Source: Lateolabrax maculatus
Lineage: Eukaryota; Chordata; Actinopteri; Acropomatiformes; Lateolabracidae
NCBI GenBank assembly: GCA_031216445.1
Contig: CM062196.1
Location: forward strand, 3,046,001 to 3,110,000
Length of the DNA: 64,000 nt
Reading direction: 5' to 3'
Position numbers and translations under genes: made by a program. Shown here one piece after another: positions 26,050 to 37,979 of this stretch. How positions within the stretch are numbered: the stretch's first letter is position 1; each line of letters opens with the position of its first letter. A model generated the notes under the pieces. That model saw only the letters and a list, made by a program, of their open reading frames with translations. It searched no databases and had not been told where the DNA came from.

Positions 26050-26110
<61 letters not shown>
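26050..26110. repeat. (CA)n microsatellite
   Basis: Perfect array of about 30 units. Confidence 0.97.
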
Positions 26111-26112
<2 letters not shown>

Positions 26113-29100
26113 AGTGACGAGTATTTCTATTGTGCACAAAACCAGAAACAGTGGTTCTCTCTGTCTTCACCTGTCTTCAGTTAGCCAGCATGTACACTGA
26201 TAAAAGACAGGCAGACAGGCGACAGAAAAGGGCAAAAAATCAGACATGACATCAGACATGAGCAATAAAGTGGCAACTGTACCCCAAATCTCACTGAAGT
26301 TCTCATTTCCTTTACCCGTTTTCTGATGTTTTAGAGTAGAAAAAGGCCCGGGGGTTAGAGGGAGAGAAATACAGTATTACATGATTTTAGTTTTACTAGC
26401 CAAGGTGGACTAAATATTAGAAGCACCTCTCAATATAACGCAATACAATCCAACAGCATCACAAACTACAGCCTCCAAAATGACCATTAAGTTGAATTAA
26501 CACCTCTCTAAAACAGTTTATCATGTGAGTAAATATGAGCATTTAATGGAGGTAGGATTTATTGCAGGGCTGCTCCATTCGATTTTAATAGTTTTAGCCT
26601 CTGTATTGAGACTATTGGTTTGGTTAAAATAAAAACAAATTTGAACCCCTTGCAGGGCAACATATTACTAAGTAAGTAAGATTTATTTTATTCTATTTAT
26701 TTATTTTTGTGAACCGATCCTATAGATTTAAATTTTCAGTTCAATGCAACATTAAACTTAATAAACTTTACATTTGGCTTTTTGCAATCTAACATAATCA
26801 ACAAGGTGCTGTGACACAAAACACAACTACAGCCACAGCACTGCACACAAACCGCTGCCAGTTCACTACAGTATTTAAAACTCTTACACGACCCTTGAAT
26901 GATACAGTATTGTTACAAGCCTGTTGCTTTGCTCTCACTCTCTGTAAAAGGAGCTGAGCAGAGGAATGATAACGGACACTGGGAGCAGTATGGTGTAACT
27001 GTAGGTCCCATGGTAAGACGAGATGTTCAATGTCAGACAAAAATAATCAGCTCTTAACTCTATTAGATATTACTTTGTTTTGTATTTTCGTGCGTTGTAA
27101 CTAAGGAGCTGACTGGAGAGAATCACAGCGGACGCTTCACTCGACATGATGTCAGCGGCTCAACAGCTTGCACGCAGAGACAATCACACAAGAGTTTCAC
27201 CACAAACGTCCACTCGCCTGCTCACACAACTCATCAATAATCGCTGTCAGGTCGGTCTCAAGCAGGCTGGTTCCACCTCATTGGCCGTGATTAATTGTCT
27301 TCCATGTTTTCCCATGATTCTCAGCGTGGCCGGCAGAGACCGACTCCAGCTCTGCATTCTGGGAGTGGACTCTGGCAGCGCTTCTCACCGGAGCCGTGAC
27401 CTCTCCCTTCCCTCCCTCGCCGCCAGCCCCTTTAACCTTTCCACTCTACCCTCCGCGAGTTCAGGGCGGACCGGCAGCGGTCGGGTGAGGAGGCCGCGCT
27501 GGTGAATTATGGTCCGAGCAGGGACGTGGTCAACATGCCAGGATTTCCCATGCAGGCCGAGAGGCATGGCAATTACAATTTCAGCCAATAATTGAAGGAT
27601 AATGAAGATGGATGGGGTCAGCAGCAAATGCAGCGAGGTCGCATCACACGCTAATTCACAACATTTATTTCAGAGCGTAGAGAGCTAATAGCTGGGATGC
27701 AACAGGTGAACAAGGCGAAACAGAGGGTGCCCATCACTCCACCCAGATGGCAAACATGAAAACTATCAGCAAGTTCCATCACTGCATCAATGCAAAAAAA
27801 AGCCACTACACTGACATTTCACACGGTTGCTGAAGTCTCAAGAGAATAGAATTAAAATCTGGAAATGTAGTTGCCATTTTGTTTCAAGTATTTTACTTTT
27901 TAAGGAAAAAGTCACACCTTAAACCATTTTGGGAATACCCAGTCCCTCTTGAGTGTCCCTAAACTGTTCTCTGTATGACAGTGTCAGTGTAGTAGTAGAC
28001 AGTAGAATAATCCCCCTGCTGATTTATGTGTTGCACTCTCTAATGATGGTCCGTTACTGTGGTGACCTGAACGCAGCTTCACCAACTGTGAAAGCACAGA
28101 TTGATGATGGTTGGAAAATGCCCACCTGAAGGGATAAGGGAAGCCTTTGTGAATGTGGATTTTTATTTTGTCTAAAAATGGTCATGATATTGGGTTTATG
28201 AGAACCATAACATTAATGTAGCACTTTTGCCTGACCTCCACAGAGTAAAGGTGCTGTTTGGTAAATAAGACCCTGCTGGCATTCATTTTCAGAATTTGCT
28301 ATCTTATATTATAAATCAACAAACTTGCAATCCATGATTTCTTGAAATGTAATCAGATGAAATACATAAATTAAAAGACAGTCAAATTAGTGGTTAACAG
28401 CTGTGTACTTTCATCTATAGTCTGCAGACCACGGACTGTCCGGTACGTTATAAAGATTATTGTAGATTGTGATGGCCTACTTTTTCAAGATACTATTGTG
28501 ATCACAGCTCTGCCAACCAATAACAGTCATAGTGGGTTTGTTTAGCCACTCCCTGGTGGTAAGGACATTGTATTACTGCAAACATTTTTGGCGAACTATA
28601 GGCCAAGCTACAAAAACAGCACAAAAATCCCCCTCATGCTCGGAAAAAGGATCTCATAGGCAGCGGTTGTGAAAATAGACAAGAAGGAGACACGGATAAC
28701 ATGTTAATAAGTTCTAGTCTGTTCACAGTGAGCTGTATGAAACACAATAGGGCAGGTTTTTTGTCCATAATCTGCGCTCCGTCGGCCATAATCTCTTTAT
28801 AACTCGGAGTAATGCCCAGTAATATGAACAAGGGACGAGCCTTGGAGTCTCTCCTCCGTGAGTAAATATACAACGACCTGGGAGCCGCGGTTCCCATATC
28901 TGACCCATCCCGAACACACTAACAGTGTAACACAGGACCATCTGTGGATCTCTGGAAGGACATCGATGCCTTATTGGCCTCCTCTGAGTGAGTGTGTGTG
29001 AGCTACAGTAAGCCTCAGCCATACCCTGCCCAGAGGAAACAGGGGAGTGGGCGGGTTGGGGATTCAACAGCGTCTAGAGGTTCTGGTTCTGCCTGAAATC

Positions 29101-29352
29101 ACTGGTGGTCTCCACAACAAGCTCATTATACAAGATTACATACACTTGATGGTTATTAATAATTTTTCTTTAATCAATTTTGATGAGATGCAAGATTAAA
29201 TGCCAGTAAACAAGGTGCACACACATGCAGAAGCACATACTGGGCGAACTGGACCTGAACCCAGCTCAGTGTCTGTTTAAACTAAACGATCCAAGTTAAT
29301 GTGAACAAATATCCAGTGAGCCGCTCAGAGGTTTCCTCATATCCTGCCCGAG

Positions 29353-29354
<2 letters not shown>

Positions 29355-29426
<72 letters not shown>
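29355..29426. repeat. (CA)n microsatellite, about 36 units
   Basis: Uninterrupted CA array. Confidence 0.98.
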
Positions 29427-29427
<1 letters not shown>

Positions 29428-30964
29428 CATGGAGGCATACACAATATTCCCCACCCCAAAAAGGGGGCCCCAGGCTACTGTAACCGTGTTAAACCATTCC
29501 TGCAGCAGTCGTGAGAGCCAGTGGAATCCTTCCATCGACAATGCCCTTTGTTTCTGCGTCCAGGATGTATTTAAAAAAATGGCGCCTGGGCTCGTTTGTC
29601 AAAATTGATATTTTTGTCGCTCTAATATGCTGCAGCTTTTCCCTGCTCGCTAAGACTCTGGGCGTACCACAGATCTACTTTGCCAAAGCTTGTACAACTG
29701 CTTGGTAAAATAGTACAAATGCAGTCTGAATAACTCGCCAGTGCGTTTTGGCGAAAGCTGCCAACATGTTTCTCTGACAGTGACCCACTGTGTTTAATAT
29801 GGCGCTGCCTGCCAAGGGTCACTTTCCATTTGGCTTCGGCGCACTGAGGCTCAAACCAAGGAAGACGTGGAGAGAGTGAGAGAGAGAAGACGCAGACAGA
29901 CAGAGCGGCCGACCAGGCATCTGCTGCAGTTTAAGCAGGAAACACCCTTCCTCAGTGACAAATACACGAACGCGCCCAGCTCACACTTTTCCCCTAATCA
30001 ATAATTCAACAGTGACCTCATATGAATATAAACAAGCTTTGAAAATTTAATAAGCACAACTTTGTCCAGCGCAGCCAAACAGATGTCATGTGTCCACAGT
30101 TTGCACTCAAAACATTTAAATCCTATAATAAATCCTGCGCAGTTAATTCAAACGTTGTCTCTCTAAAGTTGTGGGAAAGTAACACCCTGGGGTGTCAGTA
30201 GCCTGACACTGACTGCTGTAAGTGTTTACAAAAGCTAATTCTCATGTCAAACTGAGCTCTTTCTCACAGCTCCTGTCTGCTTGTCGGCCTGGAAGAGCTA
30301 ATGCTTCTCTGTCGCTTTCCGTCTCCGTCTACATCTGTCTTCAGCTGGCAGTGACGGTTGTTCGGAGCACAGCAGGAGGTCAATACCAAATCATCCTCTG
30401 AGGTCTGATTTCAATCTGCCCGAGCATCCAGATGACGTGTGAGAAACAAAAGAGAAGGAGGGAGAATCTGGTCTGTGGTCTGAAAATGTCAGGACACACG
30501 ACGAGGACGTCAGAGGAGAACGGTAGGCTGGAAACTGCTCATTTTGGGGATTTGTGGGACAATACCAGATGAAGCTAAGAGAGGGGAATATATACAGACA
30601 GGGAGAGAGGGAGAGAAACTGACAGAGGTGGGGAATGATAGATAGCTTTCCTTATAGGGCCCATCCATTTTCCAGAGGCTAAAAACAGGCACGGCAACAA
30701 ATCTGCTTGCTTTCAAATATCCAAATATGAAGTGTGCTTTATTTAAACTGAGACTGAACACAGCATTAAGGATGATTCAGGTTTAGTTTCATGTTATTTC
30801 ACCATGTTTCTATTGGTTATAATGACAATAGATTCACAAAAGTAATTGCTGAGATTTGGAAACACAGCAACATCCTTACAAAGTCGAATGGGGCAAAAAA
30901 GTACAACTTTATTATAACTTGTATCCTTTTTTTTTTTGGCGTGAAAGTTGATTCTAGAAACAAA

Positions 30965-31245
30965 TACAATCTTAACTCAAGGTCCACTTCCTAGCTTTTC
31001 TCTTTCAACTACACATCACAGCCTTCATCAGAGGTTAGAGTTTGCTCAGTTGAGTGTTGACTCCTCCCCAACATACAACTACCTGTTATCACATGACCAA
31101 AGTCCAATACTTAGGTCATGTGATGACAATTAATCTCCATGACAACTGAGCTAAATCCATGGGCTGATGAAGGCTGTATGATGCAGCTGATAGCTTTGGA
31201 AAAAGGTGTTAAGTTTGTGTTAAGTTTTTTACCCGATGAAGGTCG
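30965..31245. mobile_element. Imperfect fold-back (MITE-like) element
   Basis: Outer and inner blocks recur as reverse complements about a centre near 31107. ACAGCCTTCATCAG near 31018-31031 pairs with CTGATGAAGGCTGT at 31163-31176. GCTCAGTTG (31045-31053) pairs with CAACTGAGC (31143-31151). TTATCACATGACC (about 31086-31098) pairs with GGTCATGTGATGA (about 31113-31125). Outer CTTAAC-type words continue the symmetry less well. This layout, without coding capacity, is typical of old non-autonomous DNA transposons. The boundaries are approximate and the family is not identified. Confidence 0.6.
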
Positions 31246-31823
31246 TAAAATAAAAAGTGAGTACAACTGATCAGAAATGTGTTTAGCTACTTCCAAGACT
31301 CAAAATCTGGGCCTGCTTTGGATAAATAGAAAACCTTCACCTTCGCTACTCCACAACCCCACCTTTGTTTCTAACCTACTGCGGCTGAATGCAGGCAGAC
31401 CCCCCCCAGCAGTAGTGCCACCCACCCTATTTTACCTCTGTTGCCAACTGGAGATATAAGAGGCAAAAACGCCAAAGTCTAAGGATGAGAAAGTGTGTGT
31501 TAAAGTGTGTGTGTGTGTGTGTGTCTGGGATATGAATAATGTATGAGTGGCAGGTCTGATTGATGTGGGGTATAGGGTTTCCAGCCAGCCGGTGGAGGGG
31601 CTGTGTGTCCGTGCCCAAACCCCAACACACTGCACTGCTGACTTCAAAGGGTGTGGTCTGGACTCACTCATATACAAACACAAACTCTCCCTCGCTCTCT
31701 CGCTCACACACACACAAACACACCCTCCCTCATTCCCTCATCGGACACACACTTTTGCTTTTTACACACACTTTGTGACTTGCTCACGTAGATGAAGAGA
31801 CACATCTTCCCACTCTCTTTCCT

Positions 31824-31854
31824 CACAAAGTTACACACACACACACACACACAC
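31824..31854. repeat. (CA)n microsatellite cluster
   Basis: CA run in a CA-rich kilobase that also has a TG run near 31504-31524 and another CA run near 32018-32041. Confidence 0.88.
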
Positions 31855-34800
31855 GTATGCACTGGACTTCCTGTGCTCCCAAACAGGAACACACAGGGTG
31901 CTGTGTGCTGGACGGTGGGTCTGGGATTTGGGTGGAGGGAGGCCTGGCTTTCCACACCTGTGTTTGCAGCAGTAATTAGGGGCACATGCTATTTTGGGGC
32001 AGCAAGCGTCCATGCGCTCACACACACACACACACACACACTGAAGCACACAGAGAGAGCTCTCAGTGGCTCAGGCGTACAGTACACGTAAGCTGGTGTT
32101 TGCTGTGCAGCAGCTTGTATTTTCTCTGGTTGGAGTGTGTGAATGCCAGTGGAAAGCTCTAAATGGCCTGTAAATACAAACAGTCATATTTCCAGTTCCA
32201 GGCCATTTAAGAGCTCATCAAGGTCTGCCCACGCGTCCCTTTATGACATGACAGACAGCGGACTCGAGGATATGAGCTCAGCTAAGATGCTAAATCACAT
32301 ACTCATGTGATCAACCCATGTCTCACATCTAAAAAGGTTAATGATGGAATTATTTCGCCTTTTCTTTATTATCAAAACATACCTAGAGGAGATCAAAACC
32401 CTCAATAAATCTAAATTTACTAACAAATATTTTCTGTAAAGCAACAACCTGATATAGGTTATACATCCGTGCAAAAGTCCAAAAATACTTAAAGAGCCAA
32501 ACAATCAAATTACAGCACATTTTCCTCTTTGGTTAAGTATCACTGCTCTTATCAGTCTTGTTTTCAGCAACAGTTGTTTTCAGCAAACAAGCTCTGATAA
32601 ACCCATCGTACACTACCGGCATTACCGACCCACAAGAGAAACACAATGAACACAACAGGAATCACAGCGGTGACAGACTTCTAATAAATGTTATGGGGCT
32701 CCGTGTCTTCTGGATGTAACTAACTCTATAAGGTGATAATATGTCCAGGACGTATTTCTGCTCTCTAGTAGCCATAAAAACATTAACAAAGTTTTAAACA
32801 CGTAGCAGAACCATTTATTTGCATTGGGTGACATATTTCCAAATTGTAGTTTATGTTTAGGTCCACAATTGCATTTTGGCTTCTGGAGACTATTCCACGT
32901 CACACCGATGCTCAGGTTCAGTGTTTACATTGCTAGTTTCACAAGCTGAGAGGAATAAACTACAATTTCAGAGGTCATTTAATGATTTTCATGAGGAAGA
33001 TACATGTCAAGCTTATTGTATGTGTTTTGCAAGTGTTCGTAATTGTCGTTTTCTGGTGATAGTGGGGTTGTATTGCACTGAGTCTTGTGCTATATTAGGT
33101 CATCGTTTTGGTCTTTTAATGGGATTTATTGATACCATTAAAAAGATAAAACAACACCAGCTTCATCACATAATTATTCAACACAATATAATATCAGGTA
33201 TAAAAATGCAGGGAAATCTTGGTGAGGCTAGTCTTCGACAGCCTCTTCAGAAGATAATCACGCCTTTCTTACAGCAACATCTCTTCTGTTCTGAAGTTCT
33301 AAATTTGCATCTGGTGTATTTTTGAATCTTCCCAGCCACGTGGCCAGCACATGAGAGACTACGTTACCCACCTCGCAGCATGTCACACCAGTCCGCAGCT
33401 CAACATCTCGAGGAATAAAACAAGCATGACAGGCCGTGACAGTCGCCAATCTGCGAGGTCTATACTTTGAGGTTGCGCTGGTTTGGAGAGCAACGAGGCA
33501 AGCTATTGCGCTGTGAAAAACGTAAGATTTGTGAAGACGGGGAGTAAACACAGAGAGGGTGAAACGTGCTTATTCATTCTCTTTCCTCCTCGGTCCCTCG
33601 CAATCTCGTAAACACACGCGCACGGTAATTACGTCTCATTAGAGCGCTCGGGGCCTTTCATGTAGCTGCTGAACATGGCCACCGAATCTCCCCTCTGGCC
33701 CACAGACATAAACAAACACTTCAGCTGGCCTGCCCCCTGGAGCCATGGAGCCTCAATCCACAATGGAGAACTAGGGATTCCCCTTCGCCGTGGAGCATGT
33801 CCCCACTTCTCGCTCCACAGCGCCACCCACATCTTTTCTTTTACTCTCATTCTGTCTCATACGTTTTCTCCTGTTCTTCCCTATTCTCTAAACAGACGGA
33901 TACTTGAAAACAGCAAGAGAAAGAAGGAGGGAGACAGAAGTCAGAGAAGCTGCCTGCCGCTGTGGGTCGGTAATGGTATAATGAGAGGACTGCAGTGTTT
34001 AGTGGGCAGCTCTTTTTATAGCAACTGTCAAGAGAAATGTGCAATCATTCACTGTGATTGAGTGAGTGTGTGTGTGTGTGTGTGTGCATCTCAGTGACGG
34101 GAAGCTGACTAGGGGATTGTGAGGTGGGTCAAAGAGAGTCGTAGAGAGTGAGTGAAAGCCACGAGAGATGGAAAGGGAAAATGGAAGGAAAGGACATGAT
34201 GGGAGGAAAAAGAAAAAGGCAAACAGAGAGGTGTCACCGAAAGAAGAAAAAAGAAGAAGAAGAAAACGCCTGGCGCTTGCATTGAGCGGAGGGTCAGTGA
34301 GAGTTGACGGCCGGGTCAAGTTGAGGTCAAATAAGGTGCAAAACCAGTAACTCTGGGGCAAGTTTAGAATGAAAACAAACCGCTGCTATCACTGCAGGTC
34401 ACAGACAGGGCCTCCCCTCAGGTTACACACACACACACACACACACGAGCGAACACACACACTCTCATATTGCTGGGGCCAGTTAATTAAAAAAGAGATC
34501 CCTGGCACTCCCTTAGAAAGTCCCACCTTCTAAAAGCAAATACACAGCTCTCCATCGCGGCTGTTTTAACAAGGATAGAGTTCAATATGCGCAGCGTCGA
34601 GTGAAAGCCTCATTGTGGTGGAGAGAGAGGCTCTGAACGCTGTGTCGGATCTCTCCTCATCCATCAGACCAACACCTCAGCACAGCGTTTCCTCACCAAT
34701 TATGCACAGGTCTCCAATCTCGCTCGAGTGCACAAACGCCTGTTGCCTCACATAAAGTCCACGGTGGTTAATACGCAGCATGCACGTGCGTCTGGATATG

Positions 34801-34921
34801 TGTACAATAGTATTAACTCTAATACAATGTTTCGTTTATTACCGTGACCTTGTTCCTCAAATTGCCCCCATGGCATATTGCAAACATGTGTGTTTGTGCA
34901 TGTTTGTGAGTGTAAAATATC

Positions 34922-34946
34922 TGTGTGTGTGTGTGTGTGTGTGTGT
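34922..34946. repeat. (TG)n microsatellite
   Basis: Short perfect array. Related short runs are at 34068-34085 (TG) and 34425-34446 (CA). Confidence 0.92.
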
Positions 34947-36693
34947 CTGAGCTCTCAGGGACGTACGGCGGTTTAATATCATAAGCCTGTGTGAACGTGG
35001 ATCTACTATAAGTCTAATAAAAAACAGACAACATGAGGAAGCCATTTGGCATTGTGCGATGAGGGAAGACAAGCTTTCAGTGCTGTGACCCAACAAATGT
35101 TTCCATTCCATTAAAGCCATCAGGCTTGTTTGAAGTGGACTGGTTGGGATGCCGTCTCTGCCACGCTCAATAGACTACAGGCAGCTCTCAGCGGGCCTGG
35201 CGGGAAAACGCTTTCTGGATCTGAATCACTCCCTCTCTGTACCTGGAGTTGTGTTCAGCTCATAATAAAAACAAACAAAATCAGGTTGTTAAATGAGGCA
35301 GTTCTGCATATGTTGGGAGCTCTCAGTGGAGAGAAACTTTATTAGTTGGACCAAATTTGGGGGTTTTTAGCCTGTGACGCTGCTGCACCTTACAACAGAA
35401 AAGATTTCTTCCACAGGGTGCTTTCTGATGTCAGGACAAATCAAATCAATCAAGTTTATGGCTAGTAATAATATAATAACACACTTTTCAAAAGCAGCAT
35501 TACTAAAACATAAACAATAAAAAAATTGCATAAATAATTATACACATATATACAAAATAAATGCTGCATAATATAGTTTATAATGAACAGAATTAATTCT
35601 CCCAAGAAGCTATGGCTTTAACACTGCATAAGCTATTTAATGATTTAAATTTCAAAAACACTTTTGTTGATCCACAAATAAATAATATATTAAATAAATC
35701 AGATCCCTTACAAACAGACGTGTTGTATTTTGAAGTGGATTTCAGTTTTTACACATTGCTTTTCCTGATTTCGTCAGCTCTGTGCGCACTTTCTATGAGC
35801 GTAATGGCAGGATTGGAAAGCGTTTTGGCTAAGCCGATGGAACGAAAGAGGCTGTATATACAAAGAGCTGAAAAAGGTTTTGCAGAGCCAGACCCCACAA
35901 GCAACGTGGACCGCTGTAATGTCACCTACAAGCACGATTTCTGCCCAGGCTGGAAAGTAGTACACTGCCTTCATGTTACTGATTTGATGGCCAAGGGAGG
36001 GCTGTCTCTTAATCACTGATAATATTCCAGTGAACACTTATGAAACCATGCATTATGGATGTTTCATTATATATATATTTCTATGGTAAAATGGTAGGGG
36101 GAACACAAACAGTATAGTAGAAAGTACATGCAAACAAATCTTTTTCAGATGTACACGGAGGGGGCTATTTATTCCTAGAAGACCAAGTAATAAACAGTGT
36201 GACTACACGTGCACACAAACACAGCCACACATAGTTTGTGCACTGAGTATCAAAGGGGTCAGTCAGCCAGTTAGAAAATGTAATCGAGAGAGAGAGAGGG
36301 GGCTGTGAGAGAGTGAAAAAAGCTGAGACTGTGACTGAGCTCTTGTGATATTTGGCTCGATTTCGACACTCTGCAGTCTGGACGGAGAATCTTCCCACGA
36401 GCCGCTCGACCGTCTGACAGAGTGAGAGACGCAGAGAGAGCGGGCGAGGGAGTGTGAAGGAGCGAGAGGGAAGGTCACACGCATTCCTGTCCCAAAGAGT
36501 CGGCCAGACTCCTCAGACAATTAAAACAAGATGACCCCTCCAACCCCCCGAAAACATCCCTCCACTCCATCAGTCCCGTCTGCTCGACCACTGAAGGCTT
36601 CACTTCACTCCCTGACTCACACCGATACTCCCTAAAATGTCACTGCATGAGACTCAGCCTTTTCTGTATGACAAACACACAACTACAGACAGC

Positions 36694-36695
<2 letters not shown>

Positions 36696-36726
<31 letters not shown>
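36696..36726. repeat. (CA)n microsatellite
   Basis: Perfect array of about 15 units. Confidence 0.94.
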
Positions 36727-36728
<2 letters not shown>

Positions 36729-37834
36729 AGGCCTGGGAAGGATTATTGCATTAGGGTGCCTCTCACACTTGTGCTTCCCAATCAGAGAGTGTCTCAGCTT
36801 CACAGACCAGCTGTGGGCTGCCTACCTACTGCTGCTCTCTCTCTTCTCAGTGCAATTCAATTCCACTCAATAAAGCTTTGTTGGCATCCCTAAGGCTGGG
36901 TATCGAATCAGTGCTTTTTTGGTACCAACTGAAAGCACTGAGTGTTGAAAACTGCCAAAAAAGCTGGCATGAACTGCCACATATTCATAATCTTGGTTGT
37001 AGTTGTTCTTTGATCAAATATCAAAGTCTGCTTACAAGTGTTGGGAAATCCTACTGCATATGTGAGAAAAGTTGTGCAGAGCCTTTTGAGGCTCCAGAGG
37101 GAGTTGCTCGAAGTCTGATTGAATTGAATTGCCTCAAAGTATATCACTTGAGTAAGTGTCGGTTGGGTTTGCGGACTAAATGTCTGAAAATGAAAAAGAT
37201 CTGGGGGTGTGGAGTTAGAAAGAAGTGAGCTTACCAAGCCTCTGTAGCCCGCTCCTCCTCTCTGATTGAGACTAGAAGCTCCAGGCTGCTTCAGCATAGC
37301 ATAAAACAGACCGATCTCTGACTGAACTGTTGGCGTTCAAGTTGCATTTTAAGTAACATAGACGAGAAAGAAAATCAAAAAGATGATATCTGTGGTTCTG
37401 CTGCATCAAAGTACACTATGATCAACACAGCAGGCAACTGGCTTTTTATGTGGCCCTGAAGGAATTTAGGATATGGTCACGTCGTCTGAGATGAATCAAA
37501 TTGGTCTAAGACAAATGGATAAAGTTGTTGTGAACACTACAAGTGTTGTTGGAGCTTTAATACTTTGATACCTGGACTCACCGTCTGCCTCAAATTCTCC
37601 TCTCTCACACACCAAATCGTCTCCTCCAGCTGACACCCTCCCTCCTGCCGCAACCCGTTAAACCCTCCGCAGGGTACTGGGCCTTCCCACCACCTACCCC
37701 CTCTGGAGACACCCCTCCATCCATGTCTCCTGCTCCTTAACCCTCTCCTGCCCTCCGCTCTGCTCCCTCCAGGAGGGAGGGAGGGAGGTATGGGAGGTAT
37801 GACTCTCTGCTGGTGCTCCATGTGTGTGGGATTT

Positions 37835-37839
<5 letters not shown>

Positions 37840-37881
<42 letters not shown>
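37840..37881. repeat. (CA)n microsatellite
   Basis: Perfect array of about 21 units. Confidence 0.95.
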
Positions 37882-37884
<3 letters not shown>

Positions 37885-37959
37885 CCGTCACCGGCCAATC
37901 CTGTCAAACCGCAGGACAACACAGAGGCTGCACTGAAAAATAGATGCTATGGCCTTTCT

Positions 37960-37979
37960 GTCTTGTTTTAAAACAAGAC
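37960..37979. repeat. 20-bp perfect palindrome
   Basis: The sequence GTCTTGTTTTAAAACAAGAC is its own reverse complement with no loop. It lies just after the CA array ending at 37881. It may be a small cruciform-forming site or part of a dispersed repeat. No function can be assigned. Confidence 0.9.

Noticed and set aside
27146..27505. + strand frame of 119 codons over a CpG-rich block
   Set aside because: No domain, and Ser/Arg-rich composition follows from local GC content; more likely regulatory or neutral DNA.
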